This document shows positions 50,882 to 63,330 of a stretch of DNA of 64,000 nt, piece after piece. Numbering within the stretch: the stretch's first letter is position 1; the number at the start of each line of letters is the position of its first letter. The notes under the pieces were generated by a model. It did not search any database, had not been told where the DNA came from, and saw only the letters and a list, made by a program, of their open reading frames with translations. This stretch comes from Cornus controversa (Eukaryota; Streptophyta; Magnoliopsida; Cornales; Cornaceae), in assembly GCA_026545225.1 (NCBI GenBank), contig CM048848.1:48268306-48332305 (forward strand). The letters run 5' to 3'. The translations under genes and the position numbers were made by a program.

Positions 50882-51558
50882 TGTTTGTATAAATTGGGTT
50901 CTCTCTCTTCGATTCTCTCTCTCATCCCTGTAGATATATATATGGTTATGGTAGATAAGAGAAAGCCAAACAAGGTATTAACTAGTGAAGGGTAATTTTG
51001 AAATTTTAAAAGAAATTTAAGTCAAACATGCTGGTCAATCAGCCGGAGGGGGGTATTTGCACATCGGAGATAACTAGTGGGGGGTGATCTGCACATACTA
51101 AATTGGAGGGTGTTTTTTGCACATTTATGTATATAACAAGGGTATTTTTTGCACATTTTTTTATATATATTTTTATAACATAAGATTAATTTTGTCATTG
51201 TCTATCTCCGGTACCGGAAAATTAACTATTTGTCCTTATTTGCACAATTTTAAAACTGTAGGGGGTTAGTTGAACATCAGGGGGGTTTTTGCACATTTCT
51301 GTATATAACAAGGGTGTTTTTTGCACTTAGCCCTTATTTTTTTTATAAGATAAAAAAAAAGTACCTAATGACCCAAGAAAAAGGTTATTTGTAAAGAAGG
51401 TAAAAAGAGTTAAAGTTTATAGTATAAAGGGTAGTTGTAGTATTATAAAATAAGAGATGATGCATTAATGAGTTTATGGAATTTTTGTCATTTCATTAAA
51501 AAAAAAAAAGGTAGGTGGAGTGTAAACGTAGAAAAATAAAGTGCGAATATCGCCTCCC
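49655..51558. mobile_element. Outer long-TIR (Mutator-like) element, host of a second element
   Basis: The left end reads GGGAGGCGATATCCACA and the right end, in reverse complement, GGGAGGCGATATTCGCAC. Further inside, the arms also pair loosely ('aatgaaatgacacttttaac' against 'aatgaaatgacaaaaattcc'). The flanks attaaaaaa (49646-49654) and ttacaaaaa (51559-51567) are only a poor 9-bp match. It contains A-rich tandem segments of about 80-110 bp with 'aaaaagttatctc' motifs, and the complete inner element at 50330-51333. There is no transposase. Confidence 0.6.
50330..51333. mobile_element. Inner Mutator-like MITE with perfect 9-bp duplication
   Basis: The ends are GGGTTAAGTGCAAAAAACAC on the left and GGGCTAAGTGCAAAAAACAC in reverse complement on the right, one mismatch in twenty. 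Arm similarity extends for roughly 330 bp (GTGCAAATACCCCC, CGGAGATAACTAGTG and related blocks on both sides). The flanking 9-mers ttatttttt at 50321-50329 and 51334-51342 are identical, the Mutator-type duplication size. The centre holds a GT/TA microsatellite (50826-50875). It is non-coding; open frames inside are chance. Confidence 0.85.
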
Positions 51559-51736
51559 TTACAAAAAAGGCCAAATACAATATCCATATTAAATCTATCT
51601 CTCCTGCACAATGGGATGTATACCATTGAGTTTATATTTGTATAAGCTAGCTAGCTCCCTCCTATAACATCTCATTTAAATTATTAAAAGATAATTGTAA
51701 TAGTACTACTAACAACAGTAGGTTGGAGTCTGTATA

Positions 51737-52350
51737 TGTTAGAAAAATTGAATGAAAATAGAAGGTGTGCAATGAAAGATTATATCGCATGAGTTAGGCT
51801 AGGATATAACATGGACACGTTAGTATTGATTGAAGGTGAAACATCACACTAAATAGACACCAAAACTAGATACTATTAGTGTTGATTGAAGTTAAAACAG
51901 TACGATTCGCAACCTTTTGCACCAAAGTACATGTCTCATGGCTATTCGGTACTTTTGAAAGGGTACCAGTAGGCCTATAAATAGGTCATTTACCCTCATT
52001 TGTAAACATATGATTTTAGACTTCTTCTTCTCTCTATGTCTGAAGTCTTCCTCCCTACAAAACCTATATAACATAACCAAGTCGTAGTCCAGTGAGTCTT
52101 AGTGGTCTTCACCAATGGGGGTTCAGAAGAGTAACACATAGGTGATTTGTAGAAGCTCAGTTGATTTGGGGTTCAGAAGAGTAACACATAGGTGGTTTGT
52201 AGAAGTTCAATTGGTTTTAAGAGTTGATACTAATTGAGAGGAAGATCGTTGTATTCTGAGAGATAATCACCCATGGTCCGTTCAACACCATTGCGAGTAC
52301 GATAATTGTCTTAGGGATATAGAATCTAACTCTAACATCGATCTACAAGT
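51737..52350 (+). mobile_element. LTR-like fragment (copia type)
   Basis: A TATA box (cctataaataggtc near 51974) is followed by a short CT-rich leader. The end region has 'gagataatcacccatggtcc' and 'gataattgtcttaggg', phrases familiar from plant copia LTR ends. A tandem pair of about 50 bp with 'gttcagaagagtaacacata' lies at 52120-52215. No target duplication was found and both ends are uncertain. Confidence 0.4.
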
Positions 52351-53240
52351 TCTTCAGTATTTATGTATTTTAAGTTATAAAATATAAAATCAACATAAAT
52401 TACTTGATTGTGTTATATTTCATATGGTTTACATAACATGTGATATATATACTATACATGAGTTTAGTGGTTTAGATTATTACACGTGTTATAATCTTAT
52501 TTGATATAGAAATTTATAGAAGGTTTTATATATATTGTGGAATGGTAAGATATTTTCTTATGATGTTTAAGAAGGATATATAATTTATGTGATAGTGCAA
52601 TTGTTTTATATGTTAAATAGTATCATATATGCATATATTTTCCAACATATATTCTTCTAATATACAAATTTGTCAACACAAAATGAATGGACTTGAAATA
52701 TAAGTGAATACTAAACTAACTAGTAGGCCAAATCATGTAATTTGTTCCACTTAGAAACATATTTAACCATAGATTAGCTTTCGATTTATTTATTTTTCTT
52801 TGAATTATTATATGATAATTTTTAAATCTTTTCTTTTAGTTAATCTAGTATTCTTATGCATGAAAATAATATTATGAATTTTGACTTACATTCTCCATAT
52901 ATTGCTCTCTTATCTCTTCCTTCTCCGAGCTTAAGTTATGTAAGTATTAGATGATAATTTCTTTCAATCTTTTTCATCTCAAATTCAAGATTTCAATAAT
53001 TTTCTTTATGATTTTATAGCCTCATAATTCACATTAATGTACGTATGCAAAGTTTAATAATGGTTGTTTGGAGTTTTTCGAAAGTGTAATTGAAAATAGT
53101 GTGATGATAGATATTGGAAAACTTGTCAACCTCATTGAAGAAAGTGCTCGCGTAAATTTGTGTATACTATATATGATTCTCCATCTCACTCTCAAATTTA
53201 GTTATGTTTACTTGCTTAATAACTAAATTTATAATACTAT
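52351..53240. other. Intergenic, nothing recognised
   Basis: AT-rich DNA without coding resemblance or clear repeats. Confidence 0.5.
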
Positions 53241-53295
53241 ATCTATCACACCCCCAAGTTGAGGTCAGGGTATTCCTGCCCTTTCACTCTATATC

Positions 53296-55187
53296 TGTCA
53301 CACCCCCAAGTTGAGTTCAGGGTATTTTTGCCCTTTCACTCAACCTGTGGTTGACTTAATTTCACAATTTACCAAAGGATTACTAATATCCTAGCACAAC
53401 CTATTATCACATCATTCACATATAAAAGAGATAACCACCATAATCATTAATTCATATGAAGTAACCAACTAATATCCAGAAACCAAATACAACCAAAATC
53501 AAAGTGATCATCAAAACAATCCTTAATTACAACAAATGTTGTCTCCAAAACGGAAATAAAATAATATAGTAACTAGGTTCCACCATAACAATTCTTACGT
53601 AAAATCCTACTCGTTCGGTGCATTAACTTATGAAAAAGAGAGAGAGTATTGTACATAAAAATGTGTCATCCTATCTATCTTAACTACCGGTAAAATTTCA
53701 AAACCTAATTGTTTATAGATAATTCGTACTCTCGATTTTCGTGCATAAAAGCCTACTTTTCTAACTAGATGAACTAACTAATGTGACTATCTAGTCTAAA
53801 CCTATACTCCAATCATATTCTGCCCTTAAAAGACTAATTTGATTTTTCAGGAATTTTTTGGCATTTATCAGTATTTTTTAAACATTTTTTTTTCTAATTT
53901 TTCACATTTTAATCATTTTAAAATATAAAAAAAATATTTTTATATTCCAGGTGGGTCCGAGACTGGCCCAGAGGTTGGGCTCCGTGAGTGGGACCTAATC
54001 GGCCTTTTTTCGATCCCGAAAAGTCACTAGAACGTGGCCCACGCGCCTCTCCCACCGACAACGCACGTGGGCCCTTACAGCCCCTATTCATCATCTTCTC
54101 CACTTATTTCTCACGCACCAGCCCTGTTTCTCACGCACCAGCCCGTCGACCACCTTTTTTGGCACCTTAATCGGCCATTTTTGGCCACCATTCAACCCCA
54201 AATCCTACACCAATCTCAACCTTGTGATCTAACCCATCTAGTGATACAAAACTTTTCAACTTCCATGGCTTGTATCCACAACCCCCAAGCTGTGAAATTT
54301 CTGGGTTTCCATGTAACAACCCAATTATACCAAATTAACACAATTAAACATATTACAAAGGTAATAATTAACTGTATTTATCAATTAAAACAGTAACACC
54401 CTCAACTTTCCCCAACTATGATAGATTCCAAATATAATCGTATATAACGCACCTATATATATATATATCTACATCTGTATTTGGCTGAATATCCTTAATT
54501 TGAATCTCATGAAGTTACCTAGTCATGAAATCCTTCTGTAACCCCCAAAGATAAATCTTAGTTCTCAAATCTCCTTCACAAGATATATACACACACATAT
54601 CCATATACACATATATTATTCATATATATGTATATACAGTGATGTTTACTCATTGTTCACACACCACAATTGCACTAAACTTAGACTTGACCAACTATAA
54701 AAGGTATTCCAAAATTAATTCCCACGTTTCAATCAATTACATCTCTAGTCAATAAACTAAAAAAAAAACTCATTCATTCATGCAAATCATATCTAGTATA
54801 AAGACTTCATTAAATTTAATTAAATGATAAATATTACCAAAACATAGCAGAGATTGTGGGTAAGATAGAATAAAACTTACTACTGAAATATGATCAATCT
54901 CCCCTTGAGGCCTCACGTTAATCTTCTCTTTCTTCCTCCTTAATATGAGACTGTCAACGTATGAACCCTAATTACCCACTTATTATTTTTATATAATATC
55001 CCTCACACAACTGCTGTTTGGTGACCCTCACAAGAATAACTTATTCTGTTATAGAATAAGTTATCCTTAAATTAAAAAATCACATAAACTTATTTTAAGA
55101 AGGGTTTGCTTTTTTTTCCTTTTCTTTTTACCATGCAATTCTTATATGAGAATTTTATTTTCTTAATTAAAAATTTGGGTCATTACA
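53296..55187 (-). mobile_element. Probable 3' LTR of a Ty3/gypsy element
   Basis: On the - strand, a candidate purine tract (AAGGAGGG) near 55192-55199 is followed a few bases later by TGTAATGACCC. The far end reads GGTGTGACA, giving canonical TG...CA ends about 1.9 kb apart. The gypsy pol end at 55233-55540 lies directly upstream on the - strand, as expected. The terminal segment of about 55 bp (TCACACCCCCAAG...CCCTTTCACTC) is present twice (53247 and 53298). A GC-rich block (53950-54140) lies inside. The length is plausible for a gypsy LTR, but no second LTR is present to confirm it. Confidence 0.45.
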
Positions 55188-55232
55188 TTCTACCCTCCTT
55201 AAAATAAATTTCGTTTTCGAAATTTGTGTACC

Positions 55233-55540
55233 TTAATTAAAGAGTTGAGGACACTTTTTCACCATTTCTGACTCCAACTCCCACGTGGCTTCCCTCTTAT
55301 CTTGATTATTCCATTGCACCTTTACTAAAGGAATCTCCATTCGCCTCAATCGTTTTACCATACGGTCTACAATACGATTCGGCACTTCAACATATGAAAC
55401 ATTCGAGCGCAGCTTTACTGTGTCTTGTTCAACCACACATGAATAATCTCTGAGGCACTTTCTCAACATCGACATGTGAAACATGTCATGGACTGCCGAC
55501 AGGTTGGGGGGTAGAGCTAGTCTGTAAGCTAATTGGAAGA
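55233..55540 (-). pseudogene. Ty3/gypsy integrase C-terminus (chromovirus-type), truncated
   Basis: Read on the - strand from about 55535: AYRLALPPNLSAVHDMFHMS, then MLRKCLRDYSCVVE, IVDRMVKRLRRMEIPLVKVQ and WNNQDKREATWELESEM. This is the C-terminal end of integrase in plant chromoviruses, with the chromodomain-like ATWE motif. Only about 100 residues remain; upstream pol is cut off near 55540. It has no function alone and dates the LTR beside it as part of a truncated element. Confidence 0.85.
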
Positions 55541-56755
55541 TTCAATCAAAATTTACTTATCTCAAAAGTTTAGACCTTTTATCGTTGATCTGACAAGTGC
55601 AAAACATGAGGAATCCGAACTGCCTGGTACTTGAACCCATGGATCAATTTGCGTTCTTGTTATGGCTAAAATTGCGAACTATGATTTGATCGAAAGTCTG
55701 GTGAAATGGACTTAGGTGGTAGATGACTCACCTTTGTTTTTGGAAGCCGTGAATCAAGTTTGCAAGTTGACGACGTCGATCAAATCTTCTCTCTCTAAGT
55801 GTTCTCGATTAGATTTATCATGTTTCGATTAAATCTCTCTAAGTGTTCTAAAATCAATAAGAATCTCTCACCCGCTATAAGTGGGAGATGAAAGAACATC
55901 TCTTTCTCTCTCTCAAGCGTGTAAAAAACTGAAGATAAAAATGAGTTAACTTGAAAAGATAAATGTTTGTAACATGTTTCCCTCTTATTATAGGTGATAA
56001 GGGTAGTTTTCTCTTCTTGTAAAACAAGATTTTTTTAATTAAAAAGTAATAAACTGTACATGAGTATATTTGTCATTTTACTATTTTGATATTTGACAAC
56101 ACTCACATAGGTACAGTGTTATTTTTAAAAATACATGAGAAGTCTCTGTATTTAATCTATTTACAAGAAAAGTCACTGTAATTTATCCAACATAAAAATA
56201 AAGAGAAAAGAAGACGATAGAGAAACACAGATTTGGTGTTTTATAAGTGCAAAAGAGATGAAAATAAAATATAAAAATAAAGAAAAAAGATATTGAGAGA
56301 GACTCAATTTGATTGCAGTTGTCGCTGTTACGTTATATTCGAGTTACATATGCGTCTCAGAGTTAAATTCGAGATGTATAAATTGTTTACAAATATGTGA
56401 AAGGCTATAACAAACGAGAAATGCTAAACGTCATGAAATTATTTTAAATTTGTATTATGAGTGATGTGACAGAAAATAATTTTTATTATTTTAGAAGATC
56501 AAATTAAATAGAGTGTCTTGATCGAATTTTCTCTCATGCACAGAATTTCATAATATTATCATCATAAATTACACAAGTCCCATAATATTTCCTATCACAC
56601 ATAAATTCAAGTTTCAAGTTAAAATTTATGAAATAATTTCATCACGGTTAGCATTCGACGACAAACTGCATATATTTTCGAAGTAAAAGCTACGCTTTAT
56701 ATATACTAATCCTACGATAGATTTCAACCCCACAATAGATTTTTAGTACCTAAAA
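55541..56755. other. WHY gene upstream flank
   Basis: AT-rich flank with no recognisable gene. The WHY promoter must lie in the last few hundred bases; a TATATA-like box occurs near 56698-56705. Nothing else is clear. Confidence 0.4.
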
Positions 56756-58549
56756 ATGAACATCCTCATATCTTCTTCCCCGGGAGCAGGACTCACCATC
56801 CAAAACCCTAGTAAACTCTTCTTCTCTCACAACTCTCTCTCTTCTCACAACTCCATCACCTTCACTCGCTTCAATTTCAAACCCCCCTCTCTCTCTACAA
56901 CCAAACCTTCCAACCAAACACTCTCCTTGAAATGCCGACACTCTGAATACTTCGAACAACAACAACAGAGACTGGCCCCAACCGACTCTTCAGGTAACTT
57001 TCCCTTCTCATTTTCTATTTTATTTTCCCGGTGACCAAACAGAGGCTGAATGAAATTGAATTTTCTTTGCTTAATTGTGCAGCGCCTAGGGTTTTTGTTG
57101 GTCACTCGATATACAAAGGGAAGGCAGCTCTTACGGTTGAGCCTCGGCCTCCAGAGTTCACGCCTTTAGATGTATGTTTAGATTGATTCTGTTCACTGTA
57201 AGAACACGGTTCTGAATTTTGTTTGCTGATTTATAGTATTTGGATTGTTTGTGAAGTATGGTGATTTATTTTGATTCAATCGATTGATTTATTTGTGTGT
57301 TTAGTCGGGGGCATATAAGCTGTCCAAGGAAGGTTATGTGTTGCTTCAGTTTGCTCCTGCTTCTGGTGTTCGTCAATATGACTGGAGTCGAAAGCAGGTA
57401 ATCTCTGCTTTTATGAATTTGGGGAATGTGGGTGTGCTTGCTTGCATTAGGGCCGAAAATGAACCAATCTAACCCAAGTATTGGGACTTTGGAGCTCGGT
57501 TTATTATAATTTTGACCCAAATTGTTGTATTGGTGTGTTGGGTGTATCTGTGTTTGAGTTTGGTTCGTTTATATTCTGCTGAACCATGAGTTTTTTTTCA
57601 AAAGGATATTGAACTTGTTTTGTAGAATATTTGACACCATTCTACATTAGGTTCTAGCACATTTAAAATGATTAATACAAATAGGAGATTACACCTTATA
57701 ATATACTCAAAAAGTATTCTTTAACTTTTTCTTCTGATTTAATTGCTTTATATCAACACTTATTATTACTATATTTTGCTTAAGTTTCACGAAGGACTTA
57801 GTCACTACAACAATGTAACATTTATACAAACTGTTTACAAGTCTAAATGAGATGTGTGTGGTGTTGTTTAAGCTTAGTTCATTAAGCAACCAACTTGGGA
57901 CATATGTTTAAGCTAGGTTTATTAATTGGTGAACAAGCTTGAACGAGTTACTTAATGAGCTGAGGCCCAAGCTTTTCATGAGTTGCTCGGTTCATTTGCA
58001 GCCACAGTATGCATTATCAGATTTTATGCTATTGGGCCTTTCTGGGGTTTATATGGTTGCTGGCTTAACGTGATGCCATCATGAAATTGTTCTATTGTTA
58101 ATGCAATGTCTGTAGCTTCAGTGAAAATTTATGTGAGGTAAACCAAACTTAAGTTTTTAGCTTCCAAGTTCAATATGGTAAACTAAGCTGAATGAAGTTT
58201 GGGTTTTGTTTTATTATATTATATCTATTTTATTTTATCTTTTGTTTTGTGGGGGTGAGTGGAAGGGAGTTGATTTTGCCAGCCCTTCGGGTTTTGACTA
58301 GGATATGAGAAACCAAATTGAAGTTCTAAGATCCTGTCATATAAATTCTCTTTACTTAAGCAGTGACTCAATGGTGATGGCATCATGCTGTGTTTTGTTT
58401 GTGCAGATTTAATCTTTAGAACTTAAATTTTATTTTATTTCTGCATCTTTGCAGGTATTTTCATTGTCAATGACTGAAATCGGAACTCTAATTAGTCTTG
58501 GTGCCAGGGATTCATGTGAATTTTTTCACGACCCTAATAAAGGGAGAAG
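56756..58549 (+). CDS. WHY1: WHIRLY single-stranded DNA-binding protein, plastid type (exons 1-4, 3' end outside window)
   Basis: WHIRLY proteins form tetramers that bind single-stranded DNA. In plastids they protect genome stability, and WHY1 also acts as a nuclear transcription factor. The exons are 56756-56993, 57083-57171, 57305-57397 and 58455-58549, with GT-AG borders and closing phases (about 171 residues so far; the family has about 260). Residues 1 to about 60 are Ser/Thr/Asn-rich, like a transit peptide. The whirly domain starts at [19 protein letters not shown] (KGKAAL at 91-96, the conserved ssDNA-binding motif). It continues with [38 protein letters not shown] and [10 protein letters not shown]. 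The exons for the second half (starting near a DEGKVRK-like motif) were not found before 64000. Intron 4 is therefore longer than 5.4 kb, or the gene is cut. WHY1 and WHY3 cannot be told apart here. Confidence 0.9.
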
Positions 58550-59345
58550 GTACTAGTATCATCTTTTCGATAAACTTTATATGGAGCAATCTAGCACCTG
58601 TTTGTTTGAATTCTCTAAAATAGTTTTCAAGAACTTTGGAAGGAGAAAAAAGTTTTTAGAGAACTAAAAAGGGTGCTCTCTGTTATCCGTCTTTTTAACT
58701 CTGTTATCATATAATAATATTATTAATTGAACAAATATTTGAACTGTTCTCTCTTTTTTCTAAGAACATAATCTTGTATAAAAACAATTGACCAAACATG
58801 CTTCTGGTTCCCTTTCATGTTTCCAATGTGCCAATTTGAGTAGGAATTTTTATCATCATGCATTTTTATTCTTCGCGGTTTTTATTTATTTATTTATTTT
58901 TTTGTGATTATACAAAGCCATGAACTGTGTATCTTCAAGTTTTTGCCTATGCTCTTAACAAATCCTACTTAAATTATGCTGTTCTTTTAATTCAGTCATA
59001 ATCTTCAGACATGCCCTAAGGCCCCTAATCATTAATTAGACTCATAAGTCATAAGGAGAACTTCCAAGGTTTTATTACTCAATAATTTCATTATGAGTTA
59101 TAACGGACACACCCTGGGCATGATTTTTTTGTATGTGGATATGTGTTTTAAATAACTGAGATTCCTTTTCGGTTATCGAGTATCAACCATTATATATCTG
59201 TTTGAAGAAGTTCCGATTTGGTTCACACTGATAAAGTGGTACACATAATGGCTGTTATGTAACGGGTATCAGCGTTATGTAATGGTTTTGGTTGATATAC
59301 AAGGGGCGTCAGTGGTTACGTAATGATATTAGCCTTAACTGTTAG
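58550..59345. other. WHY intron 4, first part: nothing recognised
   Basis: The donor GT is at 58550. The sequence is T-rich with TTTATTTA repeats near 58880-58902. No exon with WHIRLY similarity is visible. Confidence 0.5.
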
Positions 59346-60933
59346 CTATGTTACCTGGACTCGCTGAAGTAGGCAGGAGTGTCCGTGTCGACACGACACG
59401 GACACGGACACGTGATATGAGTCCGACTCTTCATCTCATCTAGTGGACACGGCTGTGTGTGGGTTGCTGTGGTTGCTATTCACAGTGTTGAAGCTTGCTG
59501 GTTCAAAACCAGTTCTCTGGTTCATAAATGGTGATTTGTAAGGTTGAAGATGAAGTTCTTTTTACGCTGCTATCTCTGCCCAATATCATGCACATGGCTG
59601 ATTTTAATGGTTGGTTAAGATGATGCCAGGTGTTTGCTTTTTAAGAAAAATATAATTTAATGCCTTACAGTTGTACACCACTTACTATTTGTAATTTACT
59701 TATAGCTGTGTACAACACTTACCTTTATAATTTACTGACTTACAGTGATACTACATCACTTACTTTTTTTAATTTACTGCCTTACAATTACTTTGTTATA
59801 GCTGTGTCTTACAATTACTTTCTTACAGCTGTACCACACATTCCTTTACTTATAATTAATTTTTCGAAAGGTTAATCTTGAGTTGTAACTTTTCATTTTA
59901 TTAAATATATAAAGCTATGTTACCCGGACTTGGGTACGGGTGTCGGACACGGGTACGTATCCAGAGGTCGGACTCGTCAATTTATCAATTATAGGATCCG
60001 GGGACTCGGCTAAAAAGTGTCCAATATTTAGACACGGGTACTTGGACACTTGCAAAGAAAAAAATATATATAATTTTTTATGTATGGACCATCAATTTTA
60101 TTACTATTTTATTTACAAAATGAGAAAGAGTTGTAAAATTATATTATTTTATTACTTTATATATTTAATAAAATGAAAAGTTACAACTCAAGATTAACCT
60201 TTCGAAAAATAATATAAGTAAAGGAGTGTGTGGTACAGTTGTAAGAAAGTAATTGTAAGGCACAGCTGTAACAAAGTATTGTAAGGCAGTAAATTAAAAA
60301 AAGTAAGTGATGTAGTATCACTGTAAGTCAGTAAATTATAAAGGTAAGTGTTGTACACAGCTATAAGTAAATTACAAATAGTAAGTGGTGTACAACTGTA
60401 AGGCATTAAATTATATTTTTCTTAAAAAGCAAACACCTGGCATCATCTTAACCAACCATTAAAATCAGCCATGTGCATGATATTGGGCAAAGATAGCAGC
60501 GTAAAAAGAACTTCATCTTCAACCTTTCAAAATCACCATTTACGAACTAGAGAACCAGTAAGCTTTAACACTGTGAATGGCAGCCACAGCAACTCACACA
60601 CAGCCGTGTCCACTAGATGAGATGAAGAGTTGGACTCATATCACGTGTCCGTGTCGTGTCGTGTCGACACGGACACTCTTGCCTACTTCAGCGAGTCCAG
60701 GTAACATAGATATAAAGTAATAAAATAATATAATTTTACAACTCTTTCTCATTTTGTAAATAAAATTGATGGTCCATACATAAAAAATTATATATATTTT
60801 TTTCTTTGCAAGTGTCCAAGTACCCGTGTCTAAATATTGGACACTTTTTAGCCGAGTCCCCGGATCCTATAATTGATAAATTGACGAGTCCGACCTCTGG
60901 ATATGTACCCGTACCCGAGTCTGGGTAACATAG
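59346..60933. mobile_element. hAT-like element carrying an inverted copy of itself
   Basis: The ends are CTATGTTACCTGGACTCG on the left and, in reverse complement on the right, CTATGTTACCCAGACTCG. The flanking 8-mer actgttag is identical at 59338-59345 and 60934-60941. Without the inner copy at 59915-60709 and its duplication, the element is about 785 bp, the same size as the inner copy. Subterminal clusters of GTGTCC/GGACAC and TTACAGCTGT motifs suggest transposase-binding sites. There is no ORF for a transposase. It lies in WHY intron 4. Confidence 0.88.
59915..60709. mobile_element. Inner, inverted copy of the hAT-like element
   Basis: This 795-bp copy of the same family inserted into the outer element in reverse orientation. 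It is bounded by atataaag at 59907-59914 and 60710-60717, a perfect 8-bp duplication. Its left end reads CTATGTTACCCGGACTTG and its right end, in reverse complement, CTATGTTACCTGGACTCG. The left part of the outer copy (59346-59914) pairs with 60157-60709, and 59915-60165 pairs with 60710-60933. Confidence 0.88.
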
Positions 60934-60941
60934 ACTGTTAG

Positions 60942-61640
60942 TCTGTTACATAACAGCCATCAAGACTGTTATGCCATAGACAATAAAAGACAATTTTCCC
61001 CTTAAGCTTGTTTTTTCTTCCAAGGCTCCCAAAATTTATATTGGAGGTTGAGTTGATATGGAGGTGAGAACAACATGATCTGATGGTAATTTTTCTGATC
61101 TAAGCTATCAGGTCCATCTGACCAGTCATCTGAGATATATTTGGAGCTTTAGTGTTTTTCGTTTTATTTTACTTAAGATAGCATAAAAATCTTATTGATA
61201 TACTCATAGATCTTTCTTTTGGGAGATGGTTAGGATCATTTTTTTCCCGGTAAGTTTTCAATTACCAACAACTAACAATACAAGAAGAAAGCAAAGGAAA
61301 AGCAACCCCCTTCACCTAGCCAAACTGCAGCAAACCAGGCAAACAACAACCCACAAGAAAAATAAACCAATACAGTAGAACAAGCATATTCAGACAGACC
61401 AGCAAACCCAACAACAAATGAAACAGAATAGCAGAGGAAAACCTGCACATATCAGCAGCAAGAAAGAAGCCATTCAGCACTAAATAATCCAGAGAAAACC
61501 ATCATCAACGGAAGCCATCACTACATCAGCGGAATATTTAGCAACACTGAGCAAGCACGGCAAAACACCCAGCATTACCAGACCAATGAAACCTTGAATC
61601 AAATACCTAATGAAGCAAACCAGCACTTATACACTTTTAA
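60942..61640. other. WHY intron 4, middle: nothing firmly recognised
   Basis: An A-rich and CA-rich segment (61260-61600) shows no protein similarity and may be the 3' untranslated part of the - strand LINE that follows. No other structure was seen. Confidence 0.4.
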
Positions 61641-62244
61641 GTGAAATTCACTTCTGTAATATCTCCCACTGGCTAACTGGCCATATATTTTGATGCTTTG
61701 GCTTCACAGTTAATATGGAAGACAACAGCGTGGTTCTCACAGAGAAACAATGTCTGGTTGAATGACAGAGCTAGACCTAGACTTGTGAAGGAATATTCTA
61801 TTATTCCTTTTCTTCCAAATTTGATAAACAGGAGCTGCAAAATCAGAGTTTCCCACTTCTTTTCAGCAAACCTTTCCCATTCCATTTTCTAGTCAAATAT
61901 ATGGCCAATGTGAGTATTATATCTGTGAATCCTAATGCAAGGTATTCAACTTTTGGTGAACTGCACCACAAGATAAAACTTGCCTGGGAATAGCATTATG
62001 GCTTCAGATCAGATTATACCAAGGGACTTTTGCTGCCTTTTTCCTCAAAGAATCCCAAGCAGAATTGGCAGAATAAATTCCTGAAGGAGAACCAATCCAT
62101 ATAGTCAAATCATCTCCAGAATAGCATATAGAGGGAGGCATATTCCCAGTAACATCATTACACTAAATCAAGATATCCTCAAACCACTTCCAGGTCTGAG
62201 TAGATGTTCCATTATGTCTGTAACCTTGGATTTAGGATTTGTTG

Positions 62245-62660
62245 GTAAAATTCATATGAAAGGCCATGCTTTTTTTGTTCTCTTTGGTGTCCTACGATGG
62301 GCATGCTTGAGGCTTGAAGAGGTTGTATAGTGGGTAATCAAGTCTGAGATGCTTGGAGGGTAACCCTCCTTTGCTTGTGGTGGGGTTTGTGGAGAGAGAG
62401 GAATAGGAGGTCCTTTGATGGAGAGAAGATTCTTATTTGGGTGTTAAAACACTCCATCTCGAGTTCTCTATTTTTTGAGTAAATCGGTGGTATTGGAAAA
62501 TCTTTGGGGGGACTTTGTGGATAGTTTGAGAATATAATGTGCCTTTTTTGGTCTCTTGTGCAGCTTTTCTTTGGGTAGCTCCCCTTTTAGCACTTTTTTA
62601 ATGAAATTTTACTTATAAAATAAAAATACAAATAAAAATAAATAAATAATAATAATAAAA
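62245..62660 (+). mobile_element. 5'-truncated LINE 3' end nested in the - strand LINE
   Basis: The + strand segment from about 62290 aligns with the 3' end of the intron 9 LINE at 26880-27145 ('aggtcctttgatgg' with 'ttgggtgttaaaac', and 'ggtctcttgtgcagctttt'). It ends in 'aaattttacttataaaataa' followed by an A-rich tail. The - strand LINE continues on both sides (WYDNWH to the right, WKWFEDILI to the left), so this piece jumped into it. Exact borders and a duplication were not fixed. Confidence 0.7.
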
Positions 62661-63074
62661 GAAGTCATAAGAAGGTTTGGATGTAGTGAATCAAACTATG
62701 CCAATTATCATACCATATAAATGTATTGGAACCAATTCTGATTTAAACTTTAATTAGAGGTCTAACTTGATCTCTAATATGTATAAACTCCTCCAAGCCC
62801 ACGAAGCCTTTATAGCCCAAAAACAACTTCATTTCACAAGATAAATTTTTAACCCATTCCACCCATACTAGTTCACCTGAACACTTAAAAGATACCAAAT
62901 GTGTCTACGAACAAGAGCTCTATCCCATTCTTCCAAATTTTTAATCCCTAACCCCCTTTTTGCTTTGATTGAGTAATCTCTTCCCAAACTACCTTAGATT
63001 TACATTGCTTTAATTCTGCACTAGACCACAGGAATCTTCTAACCACCTGGTTAATACTTGCAAACACTCTCTTA

Positions 63075-63330
63075 TGCTCCGTTTGGTATGGAGGAAGAAA
63101 ATTGAGTAGAAAGGAGAGAAGAAAGGATGAATGAGACATTCCTAGGGAAGAGATAGTGTCTTTCCTTCTTTTTGTTTGGTTGGATGGAAGAAAAGGAAAG
63201 GAGGTAACACCTACTTTGTTTCTTAGGAGAGAAGGGAAGAGAGATTGCTAATATTGGGTTTATTTAATAATTATGAAGGGTAGTATTGTAATTTAAAATT
63301 TCCATAACAGTCTTGCTTTTCTTCCTTCCT
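63075..63330. mobile_element. Possible small insertion in the - strand LINE
   Basis: LINE coding similarity stops near 63075 and resumes near 63350. Between them is a GGAAG/CTTCC-rich block that begins with 'ctccgtttggtatggagg' and ends with 'cttcctatcttccgtcc', weak inverted complements of each other. A MITE is likely but unproven. Confidence 0.4.
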
